Below, piece after piece: positions 36,717 to 45,832 of a stretch of 64,000 bases of DNA. The stretch is taken from the NCBI RefSeq assembly GCF_900637555.1, contig NZ_LR134378.1, forward strand, positions 2,738,001 through 2,802,000. The letters are read 5' to 3'. The notes under the pieces are model-generated. The model saw only the letters and a program-made list of their open reading frames with translations, had not been told where the DNA came from and did no database searches. The DNA comes from Lautropia mirabilis (GTDB lineage Bacteria; Pseudomonadota; Gammaproteobacteria; Burkholderiales; Burkholderiaceae_E). Every line of letters starts with the position of its first letter. The first letter of the stretch is position 1. Both the position numbers and the translations under genes were made by a program.

Positions 36717-38380
36717 ACAGCAAGCGCTCAGGACCCTTTGAAGATTCAACCTCTGTCCGAATGAAGATCTCCGCCCGCATGAAACCCACGACCCTGCACT
36801 GGAACCTGTCCCACAGCTATCGCTCGCTGCCCCAGGCCTTCTTCTCGGACGCTCAGCCCGCCCGCTTCCCCAAGCCCCAGGTTCTGCTCTTCAACCAGTC
36901 CCTGGCCCGCGAGCTGGGGCTGCTGCCCACAGAAGACGCCACTGCGACCGATGCCGGCGCCGGTGCCGATGCCAGTGCAGCCGCCCATCCGGCAACGCCG
37001 ACACCATGGTCGGATGGCAGCCCCTTGATGGCGGAGGCCGCCGACTTTTTCTCGGGCAACCGATTCCCCGAGGGGTCCTTGCCACTGTCGCAAGCCTATG
37101 CGGGCCATCAGTTCGGGCATTTTGCGATGCTGGGTGACGGGCGGGCCACCCTGATCGGCGAGCAGATCACGCCGGATGGGCAACGCATCGACATCCAGCT
37201 GAAAGGCAACGGGCAAACGCCCTATTCACGCCAGGGTGACGGCAAGGCGGCGCTGGGACCAATGTTGCGCGAATACCTGATCAGCGAAGCGATGCACGCG
37301 CTGCACATCCCGACGACGCGCAGTCTGGCGGTCGTCACCACGGGTGACCGCGTCCATCGCCGCGGCCCAAAAACCGGGGCCGTGCTGACCCGAACCGCCC
37401 AGAGCCATATCCGGGTCGCCACCTTCCAGTATGCTGCGGCCCTGCGCGACGTCGCCGCACTGAAGGCGCTTGCCGACTACACCATCGAACGGCACTTTCC
37501 GGACATCCGCACCGAAACCGCTGCGGATCCGAAGCTCACCCCCTACCGGCTGATGCTGCGCCGGGTCATCGCACGCCAGGTCGCCCTGGTGGCGCAGTGG
37601 CAATCAGTGAGCTTCATCCACGGCGTGATGAACACCGACAACATGGCCATTACCGGTGAGACGATCGACTACGGCCCCTGCGCCTTCATGGACACCTATG
37701 ATCCAGATACCGTGTTCAGCTCGATCGACCATCAAGGCCGCTACCGCTACAGCAACCAGCCCCCTATCGCACACTGGAACCTGACCCGGCTGGCCGAGAC
37801 CCTGCTGCCGCTCTTCAGTGACGATCAGGACGAAGCCGTCGACATGGCCAAGGAGGAACTGAACGCCTTCGCCAGCCAGTTCGAGGCCTGCTACACCCGA
37901 CACATGTGCCAGAAGCTGGGTCTCTTCACCCCGCAGGATGCAGAAGTGCCCGCCAGCGACCAGCTGCTGGCCGTCGACCTGCTGCAGCTGATGCTGAATC
38001 ACGAAGCCGACTACACCAACACCTTCGTGCGCCTCACGCTGGCCATGGACGGCCAGGAGGGCCACGATCTGGATGGCACCGACCCCCTGTTTTCCAGCGA
38101 GGCCTTTGCCGCCTGGAAAACCCGCTGGCATGCGCGGCTTGATGAGCAGGCACAGAGCCAACAGGAAACCGCCGCACGGATGAAATCAGCCAACCCGTTC
38201 GTCATCCCCCGCAACGCCCTTGTCGAAGCCGCCCTGGAAGCCGCCGAAGCACGCGACATGCAGCCCTTCAACGCACTGCTATCCGTCCTGCAGCGCCCAT
38301 TCGACCCCGAATCAAATATTCGGGCCTATCAGAAGGTTCCGAAGGACAGCCGGGAATACATGACTTTCTGCGGAACCTGA
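36713..38380 (+). CDS. selO: Protein adenylyltransferase SelO (YdiU)
   Basis: Pseudokinase-fold enzyme that transfers AMP to Ser, Thr or Tyr of proteins in redox homeostasis. Motifs: AYAGHQFGHFAMLGDGRA, LKGNGQTPYSRQGDGKAALG, HIPTTRSLAVVTTGD, FIHGVMNTDNMAITGETIDYGPCAFMD. The C-terminus is FCGT, with Cys where selenocysteine stands in the animal protein. About 25 Ala/Thr/Pro-rich residues are inserted after LGLLP. The ATG at 36713 overlaps the gcdR stop (ATGA), but family homology starts near Met23 (36779), so the first ~22 residues may not be made. Confidence 0.92.
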   Translation: MNSKRSGPFEDSTSVRMKISARMKPTTLHWNLSHSYRSLPQAFFSDAQPARFPKPQVLLFNQSLARELGLLPTEDATATDAGAGADASAAAHPATPTPWSDGSPLMAEAADFFSGNRFPEGSLPLSQAYAGHQFGHFAMLGDGRATLIGEQITPDGQRIDIQLKGNGQTPYSRQGDGKAALGPMLREYLISEAMHALHIPTTRSLAVVTTGDRVHRRGPKTGAVLTRTAQSHIRVATFQYAAALRDVAALKALADYTIERHFPDIRTETAADPKLTPYRLMLRRVIARQVALVAQWQSVSFIHGVMNTDNMAITGETIDYGPCAFMDTYDPDTVFSSIDHQGRYRYSNQPPIAHWNLTRLAETLLPLFSDDQDEAVDMAKEELNAFASQFEACYTRHMCQKLGLFTPQDAEVPASDQLLAVDLLQLMLNHEADYTNTFVRLTLAMDGQEGHDLDGTDPLFSSEAFAAWKTRWHARLDEQAQSQQETAARMKSANPFVIPRNALVEAALEAAEARDMQPFNALLSVLQRPFDPESNIRAYQKVPKDSREYMTFCGT

Positions 38381-38404
38381 GGCCACGCACGAACGGCGCT
38401 GACG

Positions 38405-38515
38405 TCAGACACGGGGCGCAGCAAAACGCGGCCGCAGCACAAACGCATTCTGCGAGCCAATAGCCAGAACGAGACTGAGCCCGGCGCTGAAGCCGGCCAG
38501 GATGGCGTCATTCAT
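38405..38515 (-). pseudogene. N-terminal remnant of a LysE/ArgO-family exporter
   Basis: Read on the minus strand from ATG 38515, 36 codons give MNDAILAGFSAGLSL then VLAIGSQNAFVLR, which is the first transmembrane helix and the conserved [IL]G-x-QN-[AV]-F-V-[LM]-[RK] signature of LysE/ArgO amino-acid exporters (usual length about 200). After AFVLRP the similarity ends and a stop follows at 38405. Only a fragment is left, facing the 3' end of selO and overlapping the end of the AlbA_2 gene by 8 bp. It marks a deletion or insertion boundary. Confidence 0.6.
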
Positions 38516-40037
38516 TGCCCATTCTGGACAGACGTGCCTTGCCTTTCTCGGTCAGTCGATACTTCTGCAGGCGACTGTTCGGTTTTTCCGGCAAGGTATA
38601 GGCCACCTCGTCGGCAGCAATCAGTCGGCGCATCGACTCATCCAGGTATCGATTGGGTCGGGTACGCCCCAAGGCCTTGGCGATCTCGATCTTGGACAGC
38701 GGGGCACCTTCCTTCAGGACATGTAGAACCCGCCAGCTCACAGAAGGCCCATCTTCTGACTCTACCCCTGACTCTACCCCTGACTCTACCCCTGACTCTA
38801 CCCCTGACTCTACCCCTGACTCTACCCCTGACTCTACCCCTGACTCTACCCCTGACTCTACCCCTGACTTCGCTGGGGTCTTCATCAGTCGATTCTGGCC
38901 AATGAACACGGTGATCCGCAAGTGCATGCCGATCTCTTCGATCACCGGCTCGGGCAAGCCAAGCTCGCTGGCCTCCCGGAACATCCGACGCACGCCACTG
39001 CCCCATTGTTCGATGAGGCCCAACTCACGAAATACCCGGGCAATGACGCGATTGCGCAGGTTGGAAACCCCCTGGCGCATTTCCTCGATGGTCATACCCG
39101 GCACCAGGATGCCCGGACTCTCAACTTCGATCCGATCATCGAAGAAGGCCACCCGTATCGGTGCACCAGGGTGCGAATAATCGGCATGAACCAAGGCGTT
39201 GGTGACGGCTTCACGCAGTATCAGCAACGGGATGCTCCAGACATCCTGACGCCGGACGTTCGAGAAATCCGCACCGCGTATGGCATGCTTTTTCAGAAAC
39301 AGCATGACCTGCTCGACACAATCAGGCAGGCTTGCATGGATCTCGGCATGATCGAATATATGCGCCTTGTCGACACCGATGAACCGGCCACACTGCACCC
39401 AGGCATCTGGGAAATAGGCGCCTCGATCCTTCCCGAACAGCAGCATGCCGCCCTTGCTGGGTACCAACCTGCCTTGGTCACGCACCAGGACACGCAGGCT
39501 CAGCAACGCCTGCTCATCCAGCTTTCGCCGATCACTGAACAGACGCTGTGCTGCCTGGATGTCCAGATCATCCGGCCCCAGGTCCGGCATCGGCATTTCG
39601 TCGAACACGATGCCTTCGGAGGTACGCCGCAACTCGGCTGCCAGCGCTGATCCCGCCTGTCGATTGCTGGACCCTAGGCGAACATAAACGCCGTCTGGCT
39701 GCCCTTCCGACTTGAGGTAATAAGGCCGATTGCTACCCGGAAAGACCTCCACGGCCAGGATGCTCCTGTCCTGCCAGCTCAGTATTTCCACATTGGGCAC
39801 CAGCCGGGGGGCGATGGCATCACCGATCAGATTGTCCAGCCGCTCCTCATCATCCAGCGGCTGCTCCAGACCGATCACCGTCCGGTCATCTGCCACACCG
39901 ATCAGCACGACTCCTCCGGCCGAGTTGGCAAAGGCCACCAATGTCTTCAGCAGGTTCCGGGGTGATGAAAGGTCACGCTTGAACTCCAGCGTCTTGCCTT
40001 CCGGCTGTGTCAGCAGATGTTCGATAAAGGAATTCAT
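38508..40037 (-). CDS. AlbA_2/ATPase-fold regulator with (GVES)9 repeat
   Basis: A 509-residue protein. Residues ~12-125 form an AlbA_2 (Schlafen-type) nucleic-acid-binding domain (GKTLEFKRDLS; LVAFANSAGGVVLIGVADD). Residues ~280-375 form a GHKL/HATPase_c_4 fold (LREAVTNALVHADYS; IEVESPGILVPG; RELGLIEQWGSGVRRM). Nine Gly-Val-Glu-Ser units (about 391-427) lead to a winged-helix C-terminus (ISWRVLHVL-type start, KIEIAKALGRTRPNRYLDESMRRL). Such proteins are often misnamed RecG-like helicases; they are probable regulators and recur in defence regions. It starts 6 nt after the AT-rich gene upstream, with GAGGTGAC as ribosome site inside that gene's end. Confidence 0.85.
   Translation of the reverse strand: MNSFIEHLLTQPEGKTLEFKRDLSSPRNLLKTLVAFANSAGGVVLIGVADDRTVIGLEQPLDDEERLDNLIGDAIAPRLVPNVEILSWQDRSILAVEVFPGSNRPYYLKSEGQPDGVYVRLGSSNRQAGSALAAELRRTSEGIVFDEMPMPDLGPDDLDIQAAQRLFSDRRKLDEQALLSLRVLVRDQGRLVPSKGGMLLFGKDRGAYFPDAWVQCGRFIGVDKAHIFDHAEIHASLPDCVEQVMLFLKKHAIRGADFSNVRRQDVWSIPLLILREAVTNALVHADYSHPGAPIRVAFFDDRIEVESPGILVPGMTIEEMRQGVSNLRNRVIARVFRELGLIEQWGSGVRRMFREASELGLPEPVIEEIGMHLRITVFIGQNRLMKTPAKSGVESGVESGVESGVESGVESGVESGVESGVESGVESEDGPSVSWRVLHVLKEGAPLSKIEIAKALGRTRPNRYLDESMRRLIAADEVAYTLPEKPNSRLQKYRLTEKGKARLSRMGNE
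38758..38865. repeat. Nine perfect 12-bp tandem repeats inside the AlbA_2 gene
   Basis: GACTCTACCCCT (plus strand) repeats nine times without a mismatch. The unit is a multiple of three, so a change in copy number only lengthens or shortens the Gly-Val-Glu-Ser linker between the ATPase-fold domain and the winged helix. Perfect identity suggests active slippage. Confidence 0.95.
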
Positions 40038-40043
40038 GCCTTG

Positions 40044-40901
40044 TCACCTCTTTTCTTCACGCCCCTGCTCACAAGACTGAAAAACGCCCTTTCGCTTCAA
40101 GAGATGAACACAGGCGTGAATACTTGCCAGATAGTAATAAAAAATCCAACTTAAGAAAACATCCTTGTCATAATCTGTTTTCTGATCTATATTATGATGT
40201 CTAATACCAAATCTGTTCGCAATCTCGAAAAGATCCCTCTCATCTTCTTTATGAAGAATCTTTTCTTGAGATTTTTTAATCAAGAACTCCAAGACATCCG
40301 CCAACTCCCTAACCGCATTCTTTCTGTTTTGAAAAGAACCCGCCTCCTTGTCGCGCATCCTGAAAAGCAATTTTGCCGCCAAAACCCTCTTCCCAACATT
40401 ATTTTTATCCGGATGATTGATGTCAGCATCAAATAACGACTCCAAACCCTCGGGAACCAAGGACAAAACATCGCCAGTCTCGGATAGCTCAAACCCATCG
40501 CAATACCGACGCAAAACTTCTCTCATTCTCGATATAAAATACTCTCTTCCGGCCTCTCCGTCATAATCACCACAAAAAAAACCATTTGAGTCGTAAACCG
40601 GCCTAGAAACATGATTGAACAAGTATTCAATAATGTCGAATAAGTCACCATCAGACACATAACCGCTCATGTCACCAAGCGGCCAAAGTCCCTTCTTTCC
40701 AAGACTGGCAAAAACACGAAATGACGGATCAAGACCATGCTCCCCCACGCCATCGTTTGAATCACCCCCGAAATACTGATCTAGGTAGCCACAACGCTTC
40801 AGCTCTTGAACCTCGTAGCTGAACAGCTCCTTTAGTTCATCAAACCCAATACTTCGCGCTCTTCCAGACGCCCTTTCGGAATAGAATTTATGCTTACCCA
40901 T
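40044..40901 (-). CDS. AT-rich hypothetical protein with HEPN-like C-terminus
   Basis: A 285-residue protein of unknown function in the most AT-rich DNA of the window (40141-40200 is about 27% G+C by hand count), so it was acquired by transfer. The N-terminal half (MGKHKFYSERASG; LFDIIEYLFNHVSRPV) matches nothing I know. The C-terminal ~100 residues are helical and include NRFGIRHHN (residues 229-237), which fits R-x4-6-H of HEPN RNases, then WIFYYYLASIHA. An abortive-infection type nuclease is my inference. It is cotranscribed with the AlbA_2 regulator, 6 nt downstream. The ATG at 40901 is preceded by no strong ribosome site. Confidence 0.7.
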   Translation of the reverse strand: MGKHKFYSERASGRARSIGFDELKELFSYEVQELKRCGYLDQYFGGDSNDGVGEHGLDPSFRVFASLGKKGLWPLGDMSGYVSDGDLFDIIEYLFNHVSRPVYDSNGFFCGDYDGEAGREYFISRMREVLRRYCDGFELSETGDVLSLVPEGLESLFDADINHPDKNNVGKRVLAAKLLFRMRDKEAGSFQNRKNAVRELADVLEFLIKKSQEKILHKEDERDLFEIANRFGIRHHNIDQKTDYDKDVFLSWIFYYYLASIHACVHLLKRKGVFQSCEQGREEKR

Positions 40902-40939
40902 GATCTACGATCCCCGCCCGAAATCAAACGATCAGACGC

Positions 40940-43873
40940 TCAATGCGCCTGCTCCCAGTTCTCTCCCACGCCCACTTCGGCCAGCAGCGGCACCGAAAGC
41001 TGGGCCACGCCGGCCATGCGGGCCGGCAGGTCGGTCTTCAGGCGTTCCACCTCGGCGTCGGGCACTTCCAGCACCAGTTCGTCGTGCACCTGCATCACCA
41101 GGCGGGCGCCCAGGTTCTCGCGTCGCAGCCAGGCGTGCACGTCGATCATTGCCAGCTTGATGAGGTCGGCGGCCGTGCCCTGCATGGGGGCGTTGATGGC
41201 GGCGCGCTCGGCCATCTGGCGGCGGCCCATGTTGGATGATCCGATCTCGGGCAGCCACAGCCGGCGACCGAACACGGTCTCGACGTAGCCCTGCTCGCGG
41301 GCCTGGGCGCGGGTACGCTCCATGTAGGCGGCCACGCCAGGATAACGCGCGAAGTAGCGGTCGATGTAGGCCTGTGCCGCACCACGCTCGATGCCCAGGT
41401 TGGCCGCCAGGCCGAAGGCGCTCATGCCGTAGATGAGGCCGAAGTTGATCACCTTGGCATAGCGGCGCTGCTCGCTGTTGACTTCCGCAATCGGCACGCC
41501 GAAGACTTCGGATGCGGTGGCGCGGTGCACGTCCTCGCCGTCGGCGAAGGCCTTCAGCAGCCCGGCATCCTGCGAGATGTGGGCCATGATGCGCAGCTCG
41601 ATCTGCGAGTAGTCGGCCGACATCATCTGGTGACCGGGCGGCGCAATGAAGGCTTCGCGGATGCGTCGCCCTTCCGGGGTGCGCACCGGGATGTTCTGCA
41701 GGTTCGGGTCGCTGGAGGCCAGCCGGCCGGTGATGGCCACGGCCTGTGAATAGGTGGTGTGCACACGCCCGGTCTTCGGGTCGACCATCTCCGGCAGCTT
41801 GTCGGTGTAGGTGGACTTCAACTTGGCAAGGCCTCGCCACTGCAGCAGCACCTTGGGCAGCGGGTAGTCCAGCGCCAGCTTCTCCAGCACGCTCTCGTCG
41901 GTGGACGGCTTGCCGGCCGGGGTCTTCTTCACCACCGGCAGCCCCAGCCGCTCGAAGAGGATCTCGCCCAGCTGCTTGGTGGAGCCCAGGTTGAAGGGCT
42001 GGCCCGCCAGTTCGTGCGCCTGCCTTTCCAGCTCCTGCAGCTGTTCGGCCAGCTGCTGCGACTGGGCACGCAGCCGGTCACGGTCCAGCAGCACGCCGTG
42101 GCGCTCCATGTCATAGAGCACCTGCAGCGTGGGCATCTCGATGTTGCGGTAGATGTGGCGCAGCCGTTCGCTGGCCTCGATGGCCGGCCACAGCGTGCGG
42201 TGCAGCTGCAGCGTCACGTCAGCGTCCTCGGCCGCATAGGGGGTGGCCACGTCCAGCGCCACCTGGTCAAAGCCGATGGCCTTGGCGCCCTTGCCCGCCA
42301 CTTCCTCGTAGGTGATGGTGGTGCGATTCAGGTGGCGTCCGGCCAGCGCGTCCATGCCGTGGGTGCGGTGCGCCTCCAGCACGTAGGACTCCAGCATCGT
42401 GTCATCGACCACGCCGCGCAGCGTGATGCCGTGGTTGGCCAGCACGTGCATGTCGTACTTGATGTTCTGGCCCACCTTCTGCTGCGCATCGCTTTCCAGC
42501 CAGGGCTTCAGCACCGCCAACACCTCGTCCAGCGGCAGCTGTTCGGGCACGCCCGCATAGTTGTGCCCCACCGGGATGTAGCAGCCCTGCCAGGGCGTGA
42601 CGGCCAGCGAGATGCCCACCAGTCGCGCCGCATGCGGATCCTTCGATGTGGTCTCGGTGTCGATGGCCACCCGGTCGGCCGCCTGCACGCGCGCCAGCCA
42701 CGCATCCAGCGCCGCGCACGTGGTCACCGTCTCGGCCTGCAGCTCGCCTGCCGGCGGCGCTTCCAGCACGATGCCGTCACGTGTGAAGTGGCCAATGCCG
42801 CCGGGCAGCGCTTCCAGCCCCGCAGTACCATCACCGGCCGCACCACGCCCTGCCCGGCCGCCTGCCGCGCCGGCCGATACCTGTCCCGACGTGCCCTGCC
42901 CGGCCGAAGCCCCCTCACCCGCAGCAGCGCCTGTCGTATCCGCACCGTGGCCCATGCCAGCCCCCGCCTCGCGTCGCTGCCGATCGGCCACCAGCCGGCG
43001 TGCGAAGGTGCGCAGCTCCCAGCGATCGAACAGTCCCAGCAGCGCCTCCTCGTCCTCGGGACGCAGCTTGAGCGTCTCCACGCCGCCCACCCAGGCGCTC
43101 AAGTCGGCGTCACGCAGCACCGTCACCAGCTCGCGGCCGCGCGGCAGCCAGTCGCGCGCTGCGCGCAGGTTCTCGCCCACCTTGCCCTTGATCTCGTCGG
43201 CATGCTGCAGGATGGCATCCAGCGAGCCGTATTCATTCAGCCACTTGGCGGCCGTCTTGGGCCCCACCTTGTCCACGCCCGGCACGTTGTCCACCGCATC
43301 GCCGGTCAGCGTCAGGAAATCGATGATCTGCCCCGGATCGACGCCGAACTTGTCGCGCACGCCGGCGGCGTCCATCACCGTGGGCGGCACGCCGTCGCGG
43401 GTCATCGTGTTGACCAGCAGGGTCTCGTCATCGACCAGCTGCGCCAGGTCCTTGTCGCCGGTGGAGATGACGGTGCGCATGCCGGCGGCACGCGCGCGGG
43501 TGGCCAGCGTGCCGATCACGTCATCGGCCTCGATGCCCGGCACCACCAGCAGCGGCCAGCCCAGCGCCTGCGTCAGTTCATGGATGGGCGCGATCTGCGC
43601 CACCAGCGCCTCGGGCGTCTGGCTGCGATTGGCCTTGTAGTACTCGTACAGGTCGTCGCGGAAGGTGCGCCCCGGCGCATCGAAGATCACAGCGCCCAGC
43701 GTGGCACCGCCGTGCAGCCGGGTGTCGTCGCGCAACCGACGCAGCATGCCGACCATCCCATGGATGGCGCCGGTCGGCTCGCCCGCCTTGTTGCGCAGGT
43801 CCGGCAGGGCATGATAGGCGCGAAACAGGTAGCTGGAGCCATCGACCAGCAGCAGGGTCTGGGTGTCGGTCAT
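40940..43873 (-). CDS. polA: DNA polymerase I
   Basis: Replication and repair polymerase of 977 residues. The 5' nuclease domain (LVDGSSYLFRAYHALPDL; GDKDLAQLV) is followed by an unusual Gly/Ala-rich linker at about 300-355, then a 3'-5' exonuclease domain that keeps its acidic residues (AIDTETTSKDP) and the polymerase domain with motif A ADYSQIELRIMAHIS, the O-helix RRYAKVINFGLIYGMSAFG and motif C MQVHDELVLEV. The family is usually about 930 residues, so the linker accounts for the excess. The gene is divergent from the LOG-family gene. Confidence 0.97.
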   Translation of the reverse strand: MTDTQTLLLVDGSSYLFRAYHALPDLRNKAGEPTGAIHGMVGMLRRLRDDTRLHGGATLGAVIFDAPGRTFRDDLYEYYKANRSQTPEALVAQIAPIHELTQALGWPLLVVPGIEADDVIGTLATRARAAGMRTVISTGDKDLAQLVDDETLLVNTMTRDGVPPTVMDAAGVRDKFGVDPGQIIDFLTLTGDAVDNVPGVDKVGPKTAAKWLNEYGSLDAILQHADEIKGKVGENLRAARDWLPRGRELVTVLRDADLSAWVGGVETLKLRPEDEEALLGLFDRWELRTFARRLVADRQRREAGAGMGHGADTTGAAAGEGASAGQGTSGQVSAGAAGGRAGRGAAGDGTAGLEALPGGIGHFTRDGIVLEAPPAGELQAETVTTCAALDAWLARVQAADRVAIDTETTSKDPHAARLVGISLAVTPWQGCYIPVGHNYAGVPEQLPLDEVLAVLKPWLESDAQQKVGQNIKYDMHVLANHGITLRGVVDDTMLESYVLEAHRTHGMDALAGRHLNRTTITYEEVAGKGAKAIGFDQVALDVATPYAAEDADVTLQLHRTLWPAIEASERLRHIYRNIEMPTLQVLYDMERHGVLLDRDRLRAQSQQLAEQLQELERQAHELAGQPFNLGSTKQLGEILFERLGLPVVKKTPAGKPSTDESVLEKLALDYPLPKVLLQWRGLAKLKSTYTDKLPEMVDPKTGRVHTTYSQAVAITGRLASSDPNLQNIPVRTPEGRRIREAFIAPPGHQMMSADYSQIELRIMAHISQDAGLLKAFADGEDVHRATASEVFGVPIAEVNSEQRRYAKVINFGLIYGMSAFGLAANLGIERGAAQAYIDRYFARYPGVAAYMERTRAQAREQGYVETVFGRRLWLPEIGSSNMGRRQMAERAAINAPMQGTAADLIKLAMIDVHAWLRRENLGARLVMQVHDELVLEVPDAEVERLKTDLPARMAGVAQLSVPLLAEVGVGENWEQAH

Positions 43874-44030
43874 CGGGAAACGTCGGTCTGACGGAAACAG
43901 GGCCGCACCCGGGGGTCAAAGCCGGCCGCTCGGCCGGAGTCTGATACGCTCGGAACCAGCAAAGACAGCCACGCCTGCCTCCGGAACCGCCCGGTACGGA
44001 GAGAAAAGCAGCAAAAAGAACCCGGGACCC

Positions 44031-44780
44031 ATGGTCAAGAACATCCTGAAAGCAATCCCCAATACCCCCAAGCTGAGCAACATGATGCCCAGCGAGCGAG
44101 CGACCGCCATCAAGGCAAGAGAGTCCTGGCACGTGCTGGGCATTATCGCAGAGTTCGTCGAGGCCACCGAGGCGCTCGCGGACATCCGCCCGGCCGTCTC
44201 GATCTTCGGCAGCGCCCGCATCAAGCCCGACCACCGCTGGTACAAGGAAACCGAGACGCTGGCGCGCAAGCTCTCCGACGCGGGCTTCGCCGTCATCTCG
44301 GGCGGCGGCCCGGGGCTGATGGAAGCCGCCAACAAGGGGGCCTTTGCCGGCGCCTCGGCATCGGTGGGCCTCAACATGGAGCTGCCCAACGAACAGCACG
44401 ACAACCCCTATCAGGACGTGTCCCTGCACTTCCGGCACTTCTTCCCGCGCAAGGTGGCCTTTGCCAAGTACGCCGCTGCCTTCGTGGCCGCGCCCGGCGG
44501 CTGGGGCACGCTGGACGAGCTGATGGAAGTGCTCACGCTGATCCAGACCCGGGTGGGACGGCGCATTCCGGTCATTCTGGTGGGCTCGACCTTCTGGAAG
44601 GGCCTGCTGGACTGGATGAACGACACGCTGGTGGCCCATGGCACCGTCTCGGCCGCCGACATGGAGCTGATCCGCGTCATCGACGACCCGGACGAGGTGG
44701 TCAACGCCATCTTCGACTTCTACCAGCAGCGCGGCTTCTATGCCACCAGCGAGGAACGCCAGCTGAACCTGCAGCTCTGA
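44031..44780 (+). CDS. LOG family protein (TIGR00730-like nucleotide phosphoribohydrolase)
   Basis: A 249-residue Rossmann-fold protein with the two LOG motifs, SGGGPGLMEAANKGA and PGGWGTLDELMEVLT. LOG enzymes cleave cytokinin nucleotides or other nucleoside 5'-monophosphates; in bacteria the same fold includes PpnN-type nucleosidases, so the substrate is open. The start at 44031 (MVKNILKAIPN) avoids the 5' extension from 43863, which overlaps polA. Divergent from polA; thrB follows after 97 nt. An inverted repeat CCCGTCGG/CCGACGGG (44781-44821) without a U-run lies directly downstream. Confidence 0.88.
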   Translation: MVKNILKAIPNTPKLSNMMPSERATAIKARESWHVLGIIAEFVEATEALADIRPAVSIFGSARIKPDHRWYKETETLARKLSDAGFAVISGGGPGLMEAANKGAFAGASASVGLNMELPNEQHDNPYQDVSLHFRHFFPRKVAFAKYAAAFVAAPGGWGTLDELMEVLTLIQTRVGRRIPVILVGSTFWKGLLDWMNDTLVAHGTVSAADMELIRVIDDPDEVVNAIFDFYQQRGFYATSEERQLNLQL

Positions 44781-44877
44781 CCCGTCGGACCCGACCGACA
44801 CCGCCCGACCGAACCGACGGGGCATTCCGTCACACGGTTAGAATCGGCGCATCCCCACCCCACCCCGGATCCGCCCC

Positions 44878-45831
44878 ATGGCCGTCTTCACCGTCGTCTC
44901 CGATCAGCAGCTCAAGGACTGGCTGGCCCAGTACGATGCCGGCGAGCTGCTGGCCATCGAACCCATCGCCTCGGGCATCGAGAACACCAACTACTTCGTC
45001 GACACGGCCAAGGGCCGCTGGGTCCTCACCCTGGTCGAGCGGCTGCCTGTCGAGCAGCTGCCCTTCCACCTGGAACTGATGCAACATCTGGCCCGCCGCG
45101 GCATTCCCTGCCCGGCCCCACTGGCCAACCGCCAGGGGCAGCTGTTCAGCATGCTCAACGGCAAGCCCGCCACGCTGGTCACGCGGCTGACCGGCAAGTC
45201 GGTGGTGGACACCACACCGGAACACTGTCAGGCCATGGGCGCACTGCTGGCCCGCATGCACCTGGCGGCTGCCGACTTCGGACCGGCCCCGGCCAACGTG
45301 CGCGGCCCGGGCTGGTGGCCCCAGGCCATCAAGGAACTGCGTCCGAAGCTTGCGCCCGCCCAGCTGGCCCTGGCCGAGGACGAGCTGGCTGCCCAGCAGG
45401 CCTGGATGGCCACGTCCGAATGGCAGGATCTGCCCGCCTCGGCTGTTCATGCCGACTGCTTCCGCGACAACGTGCTCTTCACCACGCCGTCCAACCCCGG
45501 CGTCATCGACTTCTACTTCGCCTGCCACGGCACCTGGCTGTTCGACCTGGCCGTGGTCTGCAATGACTGGTGCCTGTCGGCCGACGACGCCCATCTGGAC
45601 CCGGCGCGCACCGAGGCCCTGCTGGCCGGCTACCGCAGCGTGCGCCCCCTGCAGGACATCGAGCGCCGGGGCTGGACCATGGCCCTGCGGGCCGCAGCCC
45701 TGCGTTTCTGGCTGTCGCGCCTCTACGACCTGCTGCTGCCCCGGGAGGCCGCCATGCTGCAGCCCAAGGATCCCACCCATTTCGAGCGGATCCTGACCGA
45801 TCGCCGCACGCTTTCGGGAGCGCTGCACTGA
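44878..45831 (+). CDS. thrB: Homoserine kinase (APH-fold, ThrB type)
   Basis: Phosphorylates homoserine on the way to threonine. The 317-residue product begins MAVFTVVSDQQLKDWLAQYD with SGIENTNYFVDT, the catalytic loop VHADCFRDNVLF and the metal site VIDFYFACHGTWLFDLAV; this is the aminoglycoside-phosphotransferase-like ThrB of beta- and gamma-proteobacteria, not the GHMP kinase of E. coli. A TAGAAT at 44839-44844 could be its -10. The next gene starts 1 nt after its stop. Confidence 0.95.
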   Translation: MAVFTVVSDQQLKDWLAQYDAGELLAIEPIASGIENTNYFVDTAKGRWVLTLVERLPVEQLPFHLELMQHLARRGIPCPAPLANRQGQLFSMLNGKPATLVTRLTGKSVVDTTPEHCQAMGALLARMHLAAADFGPAPANVRGPGWWPQAIKELRPKLAPAQLALAEDELAAQQAWMATSEWQDLPASAVHADCFRDNVLFTTPSNPGVIDFYFACHGTWLFDLAVVCNDWCLSADDAHLDPARTEALLAGYRSVRPLQDIERRGWTMALRAAALRFWLSRLYDLLLPREAAMLQPKDPTHFERILTDRRTLSGALH

Positions 45832-45832
45832 C

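Noticed and set aside
36713-38380. Selenocysteine in SelO
   Set aside because: The reading frame ends in Cys-Gly-Thr followed by TGA and then non-coding DNA; there is no in-frame internal TGA with a downstream extension of the family.
38758-38865. CRISPR array
   Set aside because: The 12-bp units are directly adjacent, with no spacers, and encode part of a protein.
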